Part shown: positions 53,305 through 63,102 of the stretch, piece after piece | Layout of the letters: every line of letters starts with the position of its first letter | Position numbering within the stretch: position 1 is the stretch's first letter | Assembly (NCBI RefSeq): GCF_910588665.1 | Contig: NZ_CAJUPR010000004.1 | Coordinates: 1 to 64,000, forward strand | Direction: 5' to 3' | Length of the DNA: 64,000 nucleotides | DNA from: an uncultured Brachyspira sp. | GTDB lineage: Bacteria > Spirochaetota > Brachyspiria > Brachyspirales > Brachyspiraceae | Notes under the pieces: model-generated | Databases searched by the model: none | The model's input: the letters and a program-made list of their open reading frames with translations, nothing else | Told to the model about the DNA's origin: nothing | Made by a program: the position numbers and the translations under genes

Positions 53305-54321
53305 TTATTTAGTAATGCTGAATAAAAATAATTCAAAATGTGCTTTGAATATATTATTAGGAACTGTAACATTTAAAGTATTAAGGTATGATATTCTAGA
53401 TATTATATCAACTACCTCTTCTAAAGTAAAAAATTTTAAAGAAGCTTTTTTCTTTTTAAGTATAAATTCCGAAATTTTTGTTATCCTGCTTATCTCATTT
53501 AATGTAGTCTGAGGAGTAAATATTTTCATATAGTAAATAGCTAAAAAATTATTCATCATCAGTGTTAAAGAAGAAGAAGCATCTTGATCCAGTCTATGCA
53601 TTATACTGAAGCATTTTTTTCTGTTTCTTTCAAAAACTGCATCTAAAAAATCAAAAATATTTCTGTTTTTTGATACATAAGTAAAATCGGATATATCTTC
53701 AACATTCAGATATTCCTTTTCATTATAACTGCAAATCTTATTAAGTTCTGAATAAAGAGAGCAGTAATTCAAATTTATATTATTAATTAAATATTCTACA
53801 GCATCGGAGGATATTTTTTTACCCTGCTTTATAATGTAAGAATTAATTAATCCTCTGAAGTCTTTTTCATTCGGAAGAGGAAAATCTATAAAATGTATAT
53901 TATTAACATCTTTCTTTTTAGAAAAATATTTATACAGAGGATCTTCTTCCAAAGAATTATCTGTTTCTAATATGACTACCGCAGTTTTTGATGGATTAGA
54001 ACAGTATTCTAAAAAATCTTCTTGAAAATTATTATATTTGTAAATTACTATAAGTCTTAATTTAGAGCCGAATGGAGGAGTGTCAGCCACTTCTAAAGGC
54101 ATAAAACCTGCCGCATCATTTTTATCATAAAATACGCTGTAATTCATCTCGCTGTCTCCTTCATCTGGAAACATAGAAGAATGCATAGCCGCTATAAATG
54201 CCTTTTTAAAAAGTCTTTCCTTTCCTGTAAGTATATAAATACAGTAATTAAACGGCTCTTTTACATAATTATCTTTTATTTTTTGAAATTCAATCTCTGT
54301 TTTTACTAAAACTTTATCCAT
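53305..54321 (-). CDS. holA: DNA polymerase III delta subunit HolA
   Basis: HolA is the clamp-opening subunit of the sliding-clamp loader. The 338-residue protein is the standard size. It has the family layout: an N-terminal domain I with YILTGKERLFKKAFIAA near residue 30 and PFGSKLRLIVIYKYNNFQ near 85, NEKDFRGLINSYIIKQGKKI near 150, the central helices DAVEYLINNINLNYCSLYSE then LNKICSY near 185, and the C-terminal ring domain with ISRITKISEFILKKKKASLK. It has no Walker A, as is normal for delta. Its neighbour upstream is the HIRAN gene. Confidence 0.9.
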   Translation of the reverse strand: MDKVLVKTEIEFQKIKDNYVKEPFNYCIYILTGKERLFKKAFIAAMHSSMFPDEGDSEMNYSVFYDKNDAAGFMPLEVADTPPFGSKLRLIVIYKYNNFQEDFLEYCSNPSKTAVVILETDNSLEEDPLYKYFSKKKDVNNIHFIDFPLPNEKDFRGLINSYIIKQGKKISSDAVEYLINNINLNYCSLYSELNKICSYNEKEYLNVEDISDFTYVSKNRNIFDFLDAVFERNRKKCFSIMHRLDQDASSSLTLMMNNFLAIYYMKIFTPQTTLNEISRITKISEFILKKKKASLKFFTLEEVVDIISRISYLNTLNVTVPNNIFKAHFELFLFSITK

Positions 54322-54368
54322 AATAATTATATAATATCATATATTTTTTTATATACAATAAGGGTAAA

Positions 54369-54797
54369 TCATATAGCATTTTTCTTTTTTTTGGCTATAT
54401 CTATAAATACTCTTATTTCTATTTTGCATTCATCGGAGGCATCTAATTTTACATTTTTTATTATAGCATATACTCTGTTTCTCTTATCTTCCATTTTATA
54501 CGATATCAGAGGGGAAATAATGCTTGGAACATATCCCAGTCTGAAATCAAAGCTTCTGTCATAAATAGCTATAGCGAATCTGTCATAAGGATTTGTCATG
54601 TCACGGAGAAGATTAATCGGTTCATTTTTTAATAATAAATCTATAACATCCCTGCCGTTATTATATTTATATCCTGCAACGAAAAAATCTATATAATATT
54701 TCTTTGTTTTATAATTTCTGTTTATAATAATTCTCTTGAAACTCTCTTCATGATTAATTAAGCAAGTAATATGTACTGTATTTTTATTCATAAACAA
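54369..54797 (-). CDS. Stand-alone HIRAN-domain protein
   Basis: A 142-residue protein made of one HIRAN domain. The key stretch is LLRDMTNPYDRFAIAIYDRS then FDFRLGYVPSIISPLI near residue 50-90, the family pattern of Arg-x-x-x-Asn-Pro-Tyr-Asp and a later Leu-Gly-Tyr-Val-Pro. HIRAN recognises damaged or stalled DNA ends in larger proteins such as Rad5-type helicases; as a separate bacterial protein its role is unknown. It lies 47 bases before holA on the same strand, which fits a link to replication. Confidence 0.8.
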   Translation of the reverse strand: MFMNKNTVHITCLINHEESFKRIIINRNYKTKKYYIDFFVAGYKYNNGRDVIDLLLKNEPINLLRDMTNPYDRFAIAIYDRSFDFRLGYVPSIISPLISYKMEDKRNRVYAIIKNVKLDASDECKIEIRVFIDIAKKKKNAI

Positions 54798-55010
54798 AAA
54801 GGCTTACCTTATTTTTTAATGCATTGTACAAATTCTACTTCAATTCAAATATTCTGTCAAGAGATTATTTAATATAATAAAAAATTAACTGTAATTTTAT
54901 TGTAAATAAATATTAATCTTTTAATTTCTTTAATAAAAGTATTTTTTCCCATATTGATATAAATGCAAACATATATTAAAATTATTTAAACTGAAAATTA
55001 TGGAGTTATA

Positions 55011-56957
55011 ATGATATTGCTTATTAGAAAATCTTTTATTATACTGCTGATTTTTATATTAAGTTCTGTTAATATATTTTCGCAGATAAGCGGCAATGAT
55101 GAAGAAAATATATATAAAGATTCGGAATATATAAGAAATGAAGAGGAGGCAAAAGCTGCATACTCTTTGGCTTTATACTATAAAGAGAGGGCGTTTGCAT
55201 CAAAAACTCAGAATATGGAAACTATAAAAGATTTAGAAAGTGCTAAAATAATTCTTGAAGAAGTTGTAAAGTATGTTGAAGATATAAATGTATATACGGC
55301 GCTTGCAGAAACTTATGAGGTTTTAGGCGAATATTATAAGAGTTCTGAAATTTATGATAAATTAGTTATTAGTTATCCTGAAAATACAGATATACTGCTT
55401 AAGGCTGCAGAGAGAAATATATTTATTATTAATAATACTGATAAGGCAAGATATTATCTTAATACTGCTTATGAAATAGATAATTCATATAATGATGTTT
55501 TAATATTATTAGGTTTCACATACTATGAAAGAAGAGAACTTGATAAAGCTGTGTACTATTTTTCTAAAGTAGATGAGACTGTAAAACCTAGAAATGATAA
55601 TAACTATCTTAATTATTATCATTTCTATTATGGTATGAGCGAGTTTTATTTAAGCAGATTTTCTAATGCTATTAACAGATTAAATAAGCTTAAAAATGTT
55701 CAGTTGTCTCCTTCAGATAAATATAATGCATCTTATGGTATAGTAAAAAGCTATCAGGCTTTGGAGAAATATAATGCGGCTTATTCAAACAGCATAGTTA
55801 TAGATGACGCTTTATTTTTAAGCGCTTATTTAAGTTTTATGGCAGATAAATATAATAATGAATTATTTAATGAAATAGATCCTTCATATTCTAATACACC
55901 TAAGATACTATCTATAATAATGGAGGCTCATAATTCTAATTACAGCAATGCTCTTAATATGATTGAAACAGATTTGGACAGAAAGAATATAGATTTAGAT
56001 ATTATACAGACATATTATAAAATGATTTATGATACAGGAAATATAAATGATAAAATAAGCGCAGAAATTGATATTATATCATTTTACTTTATGATTAATA
56101 ATATAGATGCATTGCCCAGTCATATAGATAATTTAATAAGATATGATAAGAGCGGTAAGTTTAATAATTTATATTTGCAGGCGGCTTTGGAGTTTAAAAA
56201 TCAAAATAACTATAAAATGTCAAAAGAAATGCTTGAAAAATATTTGTCTTTAAATAATATAAATATAAAAGAAAATGAATTAGTATCTTTGGTATTAACA
56301 GCCTGCGATATAGGGGAGGGCGGTTTAGCAATGAAAGCCGTTGAAAAATTTGAAAAAACTAAATATTCATATAGTTATTTAAAAGCTTATGCCTCTTTAA
56401 TGAATAAAGATAATGAAAATGCATATAAATATTTAAATGAAGATTTTAAATATTTTTCTAATAATAAATCTAATACCAATTCATTTAGATTGAATATTCC
56501 TTATATGACATCATTAGCTATGGATAATAGGGATTGTGCATTATTGTATGCAAATTATAAATATTCTATAGACACAAATAAAGCGGAAAATATTAATAGT
56601 TTGTCTTGGGCTTTGGTATCTTTAGGCGAAGATCTTGATAAGGCAATAGATCTTTCAAAGGAGGCAATTAAATTAAATCCGAATTCTCCGCATTATATAG
56701 ACACGCTTGGAGTTGCATATTATAAAAAAGGAGATTATGATAATGCTTTAAAAACTTTATTAAAAGCGGCGCTTTATCTGGATGATAATTCTATGGCGGA
56801 AATATATGCACATATAGCTGATGCTTATTATGCTAAAAATGATTATAAAAGCGCTCTTAAATACTATAGAAAATCAATATCTTCATATAAAAAAGAATTT
56901 GATTATGATGAGAGCAGAATAAAAGATAGAATTAGAAATTTAACCGAGAATGAATAA
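55011..56957 (+). CDS. Exported TPR-repeat protein, 648 aa
   Basis: A signal peptide (FIILLIFILSSVNIFSQ, to about residue 25) is followed by many TPR helix pairs, for instance INVYTALAETYEVLGEYYKS near residue 95, NDVLILLGFTYYERRELDKA near 160, PHYIDTLGVAYYKKGDYDNA near 565 and AEIYAHIADAYYAKNDYKSA near 600, with weaker ones between. It is probably periplasmic, or a lipid-free outer-membrane-associated scaffold. It is first in a run with the LolA-like gene (51-base gap) and rsmG. The partner is unknown. Confidence 0.85.
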   Translation: MILLIRKSFIILLIFILSSVNIFSQISGNDEENIYKDSEYIRNEEEAKAAYSLALYYKERAFASKTQNMETIKDLESAKIILEEVVKYVEDINVYTALAETYEVLGEYYKSSEIYDKLVISYPENTDILLKAAERNIFIINNTDKARYYLNTAYEIDNSYNDVLILLGFTYYERRELDKAVYYFSKVDETVKPRNDNNYLNYYHFYYGMSEFYLSRFSNAINRLNKLKNVQLSPSDKYNASYGIVKSYQALEKYNAAYSNSIVIDDALFLSAYLSFMADKYNNELFNEIDPSYSNTPKILSIIMEAHNSNYSNALNMIETDLDRKNIDLDIIQTYYKMIYDTGNINDKISAEIDIISFYFMINNIDALPSHIDNLIRYDKSGKFNNLYLQAALEFKNQNNYKMSKEMLEKYLSLNNINIKENELVSLVLTACDIGEGGLAMKAVEKFEKTKYSYSYLKAYASLMNKDNENAYKYLNEDFKYFSNNKSNTNSFRLNIPYMTSLAMDNRDCALLYANYKYSIDTNKAENINSLSWALVSLGEDLDKAIDLSKEAIKLNPNSPHYIDTLGVAYYKKGDYDNALKTLLKAALYLDDNSMAEIYAHIADAYYAKNDYKSALKYYRKSISSYKKEFDYDESRIKDRIRNLTENE

Positions 56958-57008
56958 ACGGGTTTTAATCTACTAGTATAACTTTTAATTTTTATAGGAT
57001 ATTAATAT

Positions 57009-57728
57009 ATGATGAACAGGAATATTATTTTTGCGGCTGTATTTATATTGATTTCAGCTGCTGCATTTGGTCAAAATGAAAATGATATAATGAAAGAGGC
57101 TTTTAACAGATTATCAAAGTCTCCTTTTACTTCAATATTTTCATCGGGAGGAGCATTTTACAGCGGAGATGATTTGGATCAAATGCCTATGCTTGTTAAT
57201 TATTATAAAAACGGAAATAATAAATATATGAATGTTTCCGACGGTCTTTTTGGAAGTATGATAATGGATGCTAAGGTTAATAATAACAGTCTTATACTTA
57301 ACCTGCCTGAACTTAAATCTCCTATTAAAAGAAACTTTGATGAGTTTGCTTTAGATGCTCCTATTATGCGTTTTCCTAAGGTTTATGCTGATATACTGGA
57401 TTATAAATTTATAGATTTATCAAAAAAAATAATAAGCAGCAATATAACTTTAGGAAGAAATTGGCATACACTTAAGATAGAATATAATGACAGAGTAGAC
57501 ACAATAGTATTTTCTGCAAGTACCTATAGGGTAAGAACTTTTTCCACTGCTTTTATGGATAATATTGTTAATGTGGAGTTGGGAGACTATAGTACAGTTA
57601 ATAATATGCCTTATCCTAAAGAGTTTATAATGAAAAGCAAGGCTGATAAAAGAGAACTGCATTATAATATTACAAATGTATTTTCAGGAGATAAAGCAAA
57701 AAAAGAAGCTGAAAAATTGGGCTGGTAA
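57009..57728 (+). CDS. LolA-like outer-membrane lipoprotein-sorting protein
   Basis: A 239-residue periplasmic protein. The signal peptide (IIFAAVFILISAAAFGQ) ends near residue 22. The mature part has a LolA/LolB-like open barrel pattern: PMLVNYYKNGNNKYMNVSDG, SLILNLPELKSP, RNWHTLKIEYNDRVDTIVFS, NVELGDYSTVNNMPYPKEF. In LolA-type proteins such a barrel carries lipids across the periplasm. The assignment rests on this pattern and on size; an alternative is another lipid-binding family. It is followed after three bases by rsmG. Confidence 0.6.
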   Translation: MMNRNIIFAAVFILISAAAFGQNENDIMKEAFNRLSKSPFTSIFSSGGAFYSGDDLDQMPMLVNYYKNGNNKYMNVSDGLFGSMIMDAKVNNNSLILNLPELKSPIKRNFDEFALDAPIMRFPKVYADILDYKFIDLSKKIISSNITLGRNWHTLKIEYNDRVDTIVFSASTYRVRTFSTAFMDNIVNVELGDYSTVNNMPYPKEFIMKSKADKRELHYNITNVFSGDKAKKEAEKLGW

Positions 57729-57731
57729 TAT

Positions 57732-58361
57732 ATGAATTATGATTTCATATTGGAAAATATTGAGAGAATTACAAATATTGAAATTGATAAAGACAGCAGA
57801 GAAAAACTTTTAAATTATGCTCATCTTGTAATCGACTATAATAAAAATGTTAATATTACGGGTGCAAAAAATGCGGAAGATTTTTTTAATGCTCATATAG
57901 CGGACAGCCTTCTTGCATTAGATATATTTTCTAATTATGATAATATAATTGATATAGGAAGCGGCAGCGGGCTTCCTTCAATACCTCTTTCCATTATATT
58001 AAATAATAAGAAATTTACATTATGCGAATCTAAGAATAAAAAATGTATGTTTTTGAGATTAGCTAAAAAAGAATTAGATTTAACGAATATAGAAATAAAA
58101 TGCATTAATGCTTATGAAATAAAAGAAAAATATGATATTATTACTTCAAGAGCTTTTTCAGATATAAATACTCTTTTAAAAATATTTGTTAAATTAAAAA
58201 ATAATAAATCTAAATTAATAGCATATAAAGGGAAAATGGAAAAGATAGAGGAAGAAATTAAAGAGGCATATATTCAAAAAAATAAGTATGAAATAGAAAT
58301 AAAAAAATTATATTCCCATAATAAAGAGCGTCATATAGTTATTATTTCAAGTTTATTTTAG
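57732..58361 (+). CDS. rsmG: 16S rRNA (guanine527-N7)-methyltransferase RsmG
   Basis: RsmG methylates G527 in 16S rRNA and its loss gives low-level streptomycin resistance in other bacteria. The 209-residue protein has VIDYNKNVNITGAKNAEDFF near residue 35, NAHIADSLLALDIF, IIDIGSGSGLPSIPLSIILN near 75 as the SAM-binding motif, and FTLCESKNKKCMFLRLAKKE near 98. The end (SHNKERHIVIIS) is typical. Its 3' end overlaps that of the facing flippase-like gene by 20 bases. Start codon is three bases from the LolA-like stop, indicating coupling. Confidence 0.95.
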   Translation: MNYDFILENIERITNIEIDKDSREKLLNYAHLVIDYNKNVNITGAKNAEDFFNAHIADSLLALDIFSNYDNIIDIGSGSGLPSIPLSIILNNKKFTLCESKNKKCMFLRLAKKELDLTNIEIKCINAYEIKEKYDIITSRAFSDINTLLKIFVKLKNNKSKLIAYKGKMEKIEEEIKEAYIQKNKYEIEIKKLYSHNKERHIVIISSLF

Positions 58362-59349
58362 CGTCTGTTTTTGTAGCAGTTTTTAAATCTATTCTCAGCA
58401 TAAATAAAAATATAAATCCTATTATTACTACAGGTGCAATACCCATTATATGATATACCAAAGCATAAGGAGCAGCTACATTTCTTTCAACTCCTATTAA
58501 AGAAAGTCCGAATATAATAGCCCATTCAAAAGGTCCTATTCCTGACGGGGCAGAAGGCACGGCGAATCCAAACCCTCCTACTGCAAATATAAATAATGCT
58601 TTTATAGGAGAAGCTTTAACATCAAAAGCCGCTAATAATAAGCTTATTGTAAGTATCTGTCCTATAATATAAAGTATTGTATATAAAAATATCAAAAATA
58701 TATGCTTAGGATCATTTTTAAATCCTATTCCGTCTATAAAATTGCATGAAAACTCAATTAGCTTATCTCCTATATTTTTATGAAGTATTCCGAATACTTT
58801 ATAAAAAATCTTATGTGCAAAGTCTTTCTGCCATACCAAGAACATTAATACTAAAAAACCGCATGCAGATAAAACAAATAAAGCGGAGGCGGCATAGGTA
58901 ACAGTATCAGGCAGATTAGGTATAAATATAACCGAAAGACATAATATAACTCCTCCGATTATAACATCAAAAAGTCTTTCTGTAACAACGGAAGCTATTA
59001 ATGCTGATTTACTTACATTTTCTTTTACGCCCAAAATATATGCACGGGCAACCTCTCCTAGTTTGGCGGGAAGTATATTATTAGCCATATAACCTATATA
59101 AGCTGCCATAACTACGGTTCTTTTTCTAATAGGCTTTTTTAATGGTATGAAGCATTCCCATCTCAAACCTCTCAATGCTATTATCAGTACGCTTAATATT
59201 AAAGAAATGCTGAAATATAAAAGATTAATATTTTTTACTATCTCAGCGGATTCTTTTATATTAATTCCACTAAAAGCAAAATATAAAGATACAATGCTTA
59301 TAATTATTCCTACAGCAATTTGTATAATTATCTTATGATTTTTTTTCAT
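58342..59349 (-). CDS. Flippase-like membrane protein, LPG-synthase transmembrane family
   Basis: A 335-residue inner-membrane protein with about eight helices. Landmarks of the UPF0104/lysylphosphatidylglycerol-synthase membrane family: ALRGLRWECFIPLKKPIRK near residue 62, GYMANNILPAKLGEVARAYI near 90, SKSALIASVVTERLFDVIIG near 115 and FAVGGFGFAVPSAPSGIGPF then EWAIIFGLSLIGV near 255. Such proteins move lipids or polyprenyl sugars. The last six codons lie inside the 3' end of rsmG on the other strand. Confidence 0.87.
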   Translation of the reverse strand: MKKNHKIIIQIAVGIIISIVSLYFAFSGINIKESAEIVKNINLLYFSISLILSVLIIALRGLRWECFIPLKKPIRKRTVVMAAYIGYMANNILPAKLGEVARAYILGVKENVSKSALIASVVTERLFDVIIGGVILCLSVIFIPNLPDTVTYAASALFVLSACGFLVLMFLVWQKDFAHKIFYKVFGILHKNIGDKLIEFSCNFIDGIGFKNDPKHIFLIFLYTILYIIGQILTISLLLAAFDVKASPIKALFIFAVGGFGFAVPSAPSGIGPFEWAIIFGLSLIGVERNVAAPYALVYHIMGIAPVVIIGFIFLFMLRIDLKTATKTDAKINLK

Positions 59350-59388
59350 TTTTATTTATTTCCTAATATGCTGTATGCATATCTGATT

Positions 59389-60906
59389 TTATCTTACAAA
59401 GTTTTTCATAAGCGCTATAAAATTGTCAAAATTATCAATCATGTCTCTGGCTATATCTAAATTGAATTTCTGCAGATATTGAATCTTGCTGTAATTGATT
59501 ATTTCTGTTTTAGTTCCTTTGTTGCAGTCTTCAACAATATTTTTTATTATAGTGGTTAGATCTATAACTGAATTATATACGCTTAGAATTATTTTATTTC
59601 CTTCCGTATCGATTTTATTCACCATAGTTTCTATAAGATCCCTATTGGCATTTGCCTTATTTTTTGACACAATCCAAGTTTTAAGACGCTTAAAATTTTC
59701 AGATTCAGGACTTAGCGTAGCATCAAATTCCTGTATGACTTCTCTTGCATCACTCAATATATAAAAAGCATCAAGCCCCTGAGAATTTCTTTCTTTACTT
59801 ATAAACTCTGCTCCAAGAAACATATCATTGAGAGCTGCTTTATAATCTATATCAAACATCTCTATAATAAAAGTTTTTATATATTGAATAGGTTCTACGC
59901 ATGTAAATATGGGGCAATCAAACTTTTCAAGCTGTTCATTTTTATCTTCGTTAATATTTGAAAGTTTTAATATTTCTATGCCGTTAAATATTCTGTTTCT
60001 CATTCCTGCGATTTTACTGCTTTTTATGTCTGCAACTATGCTGTCCATATCTTTTTTCAGATTATTAGTAAAATCTGTAATATAATTTACGAATATATTT
60101 GTATTGGAGGGATTTATAGTGCATTTATATGTAAAGTCTTTAAGTAAATAGGTTATAATATCGCTTAAAATATTCGGCGACTGCAGATATTTTATTCTGG
60201 TTAAAAATGATTTTATGTTTTTTTCAGGTATTGGGGACATTCCCAAATACTGCTGAAAAATATTTAAAGCGGAAAGCAGCTCCTTTCTTATCATTATGGA
60301 ATTAACAGCATAATCCAATTTTACTAAATCATCTACTATCTGCATATTTGAACTAGGTTTAAATTGAGGATTAGAACTGTAGGCACCATCTGCAAATGAT
60401 GGACAAAAAGCCCTTAGAAAAAGAAAAAAATCGAAGTTGGATAATTGAGCGAAATCCTTAAGCAGGTTAAATGTTAAATTAATTTCTTTTCCGCTTTCTC
60501 CGCTTATATATTTTTTAAACTTTATAAAATTATTTTTTATTTCTGTGAAAACATTATTGGGATTTTTTCCTCCCTTTATCTGCTCAGTCATATAATCTCT
60601 GTTTAAAGTGGAATATAATTCTTTTATTTCATCTGTAAAGGAAACTTCTATTAAATAATATGAAAATTGTTTTCCGTCTTTTATTATAAACTCTTCTTTT
60701 AATGCGCTTAGCAAAGGACCTATAACTTTATATATTTCAAATATAAATTTAGCGCAGACAGCAGTCAGCGATTTAGTTTTCAAATCTACAAAGTTATATT
60801 TTTGTTTTGAAATTCTGTCTGAATATTCCTCCATACGCATTTTTTCTACTAATTCGGGTGTTCTTATGTTAAATAAATTGTACTTAATATAATCAAAAAA
60901 ATTCAC
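59389..60906 (-). CDS. DUF5312-like spirochaete-type protein
   Basis: A 505-residue, mostly helical, cytoplasmic-type protein. The opening MNFFDYIKYNLFNIRTPELV and regions such as DFFLFLRAFCPSFADGAYSS, VEPIQYIKTFIIEMFDIDYK and ILSVYNSVIDLTTIIKNIV resemble the DUF5312 proteins of spirochaetes as I recall them. The ending DNFDNFIALMKNFVR is helical. No catalytic motif or membrane segment is visible. Function unknown. It is upstream of the flippase-like gene on the same strand with a 39-base gap. Confidence 0.65.
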   Translation of the reverse strand: MNFFDYIKYNLFNIRTPELVEKMRMEEYSDRISKQKYNFVDLKTKSLTAVCAKFIFEIYKVIGPLLSALKEEFIIKDGKQFSYYLIEVSFTDEIKELYSTLNRDYMTEQIKGGKNPNNVFTEIKNNFIKFKKYISGESGKEINLTFNLLKDFAQLSNFDFFLFLRAFCPSFADGAYSSNPQFKPSSNMQIVDDLVKLDYAVNSIMIRKELLSALNIFQQYLGMSPIPEKNIKSFLTRIKYLQSPNILSDIITYLLKDFTYKCTINPSNTNIFVNYITDFTNNLKKDMDSIVADIKSSKIAGMRNRIFNGIEILKLSNINEDKNEQLEKFDCPIFTCVEPIQYIKTFIIEMFDIDYKAALNDMFLGAEFISKERNSQGLDAFYILSDAREVIQEFDATLSPESENFKRLKTWIVSKNKANANRDLIETMVNKIDTEGNKIILSVYNSVIDLTTIIKNIVEDCNKGTKTEIINYSKIQYLQKFNLDIARDMIDNFDNFIALMKNFVR

Positions 60907-61004
60907 AGTTGCGCCTCATTTACTTTCAATAATTTTTAAATTATTTGTTACTATATAATATACTATATTGTACAATATTGGAAGTTATTTATTTATTTTT
61001 TTAA

Positions 61005-61826
61005 TTATTCTTTAATGATTTCCAAAGCTTTTCTGGCTTCTTCATAATTATTATTTATTTTTAAAGCTTCTTCAAAATTTTTAATTGCAGATTTTTTATT
61101 TCCTGTTTCGGCATATATGGAGCCTATATTATAGTATATTGCTTTATCATAATTATTTACTTCAAGAGCTTTTTCTAAATATCTTACAGCCATTTTATTG
61201 CTGTTTTTCTTCCTGTAGCAAGAAGCTATATTGCATAATACATAAGCATTTTTTCCTTCATAGTTGGCATTGACTTCATGAAAAAGAGAAAGCGCTTTAT
61301 CATAATCTTCATTACTATGATATATGCATCCTAATAAATTTATAATATCGTTTGTTGCTTTTGCCTCATAAGCAAGATTTGCATATTCCAGAGATATATC
61401 ATATTCATTCCAAGCATAAGACTGAAAAGCAATATATGAGCATCGTCTGTAATCTTTAGGTTTTATTTTAATATTTTTTGATATTTCCAAAGCTTTTTCT
61501 AAATATTTTCTTCTATTTTCTTTATCCATTACAGATAAGTATTCGTATATAAAGGCATTTTCCTGCCCGTTTGCAATAAGTTTTTGAAAGTAATTTACAG
61601 CTTCATCATATTTATTTTTTTTCATATTAAGAAATCCTATCATATATAATGCTTCATAATAATTAGGAGAATCTAATAAAATAGAATTATAATAACTTTC
61701 AGCATCTTCTATTCTGGCTTCTTTAAGAGCTATTCTAGCCAAAACGGCTAAAGAATGAGCATCTTTTGGATTTTCAGACAAAATAGAATTGTATTTAACT
61801 AACTGTTTAGCATATTTACTAGCCAT
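61005..61826 (-). CDS. TPR-repeat protein, 273 aa
   Basis: A cytoplasmic protein built nearly entirely from TPR units, with no signal peptide: for instance YYEALYMIGFLNMKKNKYDE near residue 57, IINLLGCIYHSNEDYDKALS near 165 and AIYYNIGSIYAETGNKKSAI near 230, ending EEARKALEIIKE. It is likely an adaptor. It is convergent with nothing near and lies upstream of the DUF5312-like gene (99 bases). Partner not known. Confidence 0.85.
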   Translation of the reverse strand: MASKYAKQLVKYNSILSENPKDAHSLAVLARIALKEARIEDAESYYNSILLDSPNYYEALYMIGFLNMKKNKYDEAVNYFQKLIANGQENAFIYEYLSVMDKENRRKYLEKALEISKNIKIKPKDYRRCSYIAFQSYAWNEYDISLEYANLAYEAKATNDIINLLGCIYHSNEDYDKALSLFHEVNANYEGKNAYVLCNIASCYRKKNSNKMAVRYLEKALEVNNYDKAIYYNIGSIYAETGNKKSAIKNFEEALKINNNYEEARKALEIIKE

Positions 61827-61877
61827 AAAAAACTCGCTTTATTGTTTTATAAAATATGTAAAATAAAATATATATAA

Positions 61878-62999
61878 TTATTCATAAAATTTAAAAAACA
61901 TATTCTTTCTATAATCGGTAAATGTATCATTTTCAATAGAATTTCTAAGCTCTTTCATAAATCTCTGCATAAATCTTACATTATGTATTGTCATAAGTAT
62001 TGAAAAGAGTATTTCATGTGTTTTATCCAAATGATTCAGATACGCTTTAGAGAAGTTTTTGCAGGTATAGCAGTCGCAGGAATCTTCAAGTATAGTATCG
62101 TCCTTTCTGTATTTGGAGTTTCTTATTCTTATAATTCCGTTCATAGTAAAAGCCTCTCCGTTTCTGGCATTTCTTGTAGGCATAACGCAGTCAAACATAT
62201 CAATACCTTCCATAACGGCATTAAGTATATCTCTGGGTTCGCTTACTCCCATTAAATAGCGGGGTTTTTGCTCATTGGTATGCGGCATAACCTTAGAAAG
62301 AACTTCATGCATTTTTTCAGGAGTTTCACCTACAGAAAGACCTCCTATAGAATAGAAAGGGAAATCCATATTTACTAAAGTTTCGGCGCTCTCTTTTCTT
62401 AAGTCTTCAAACATTCCGCCTTGTATAATACCGCCTAAATACTGATATTCGCTGTTTGTACTTCTATCATGATATTTTTTACATTCTTCAGCCCATTTAT
62501 GAGTTCTATGCATAGCTTCTTTAACATAATTGTAGTCTGCATCTGCTTTTGAACATTCATCAAGACACATTATAAAATCTGCTCCTATAATATGCTCAGC
62601 TTCCATAACGCTTTTAGGCGTAAAGAAATATTTTGATCCGTCTATATGAGAACGAAACTCCACACCGTCATCATTAATTTTTCTGAGCTTTGCTAAAGAA
62701 AATACCTGAAATCCGCCCGAATCTGTAAGCATAGCACCTTTCCAGCCCATAAACTTTTTAACTCCGCCGAATTTTTTCAGCACTTCAATACCAGGTTTCA
62801 ATACCAGATGATATGTATTTGCAAGTATTATTTTACTTTCGGTTTCTTCTATCATAAGCGGTGTAAGAGCTTTTACGGTAGCTTTTGTACCCACAGGCAT
62901 AAAAACAGGGGTATCAATATCAACACCGTTTACTTCTATTTTTCCAAGTCTTGCCGATGTCTGAGAGCTTTTTTTTAGTACATTGAAAGAAAACGACAT
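61878..62999 (-). CDS. tgt: Queuine/preQ1 tRNA-guanine transglycosylase
   Basis: Tgt exchanges guanine at the wobble position of certain tRNAs for preQ1. The 373-residue protein (E. coli 375) has VNGVDIDTPVFMPVGTKATV then KALTP near the start, LANTYHLVLKPG, WKGAMLTDSGGFQVFSLAKL with the catalytic Asp near residue 88, YLGGIIQGGMFEDLRKESA near 190, and FDCVMPTRNARNGEAFTMNG near 262 with the second Asp. The zinc site is CDCYTCKNFSKAYLNHL near 300. I chose ATG 62999: upstream in-frame codons (from 63143) encode hydrophobic non-family residues. AAAGGT precedes the ATG. Confidence 0.95.
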   Translation of the reverse strand: MSFSFNVLKKSSQTSARLGKIEVNGVDIDTPVFMPVGTKATVKALTPLMIEETESKIILANTYHLVLKPGIEVLKKFGGVKKFMGWKGAMLTDSGGFQVFSLAKLRKINDDGVEFRSHIDGSKYFFTPKSVMEAEHIIGADFIMCLDECSKADADYNYVKEAMHRTHKWAEECKKYHDRSTNSEYQYLGGIIQGGMFEDLRKESAETLVNMDFPFYSIGGLSVGETPEKMHEVLSKVMPHTNEQKPRYLMGVSEPRDILNAVMEGIDMFDCVMPTRNARNGEAFTMNGIIRIRNSKYRKDDTILEDSCDCYTCKNFSKAYLNHLDKTHEILFSILMTIHNVRFMQRFMKELRNSIENDTFTDYRKNMFFKFYE

Positions 63000-63102
63000 A
63001 TAATACCTTTTAAATAAAATATATATTTTTATATTAATAAATATAAAATTTTTTATAAATAAAAATTGGATTAAAATAATAATCAAATATGTATTAAAAA
63101 TA

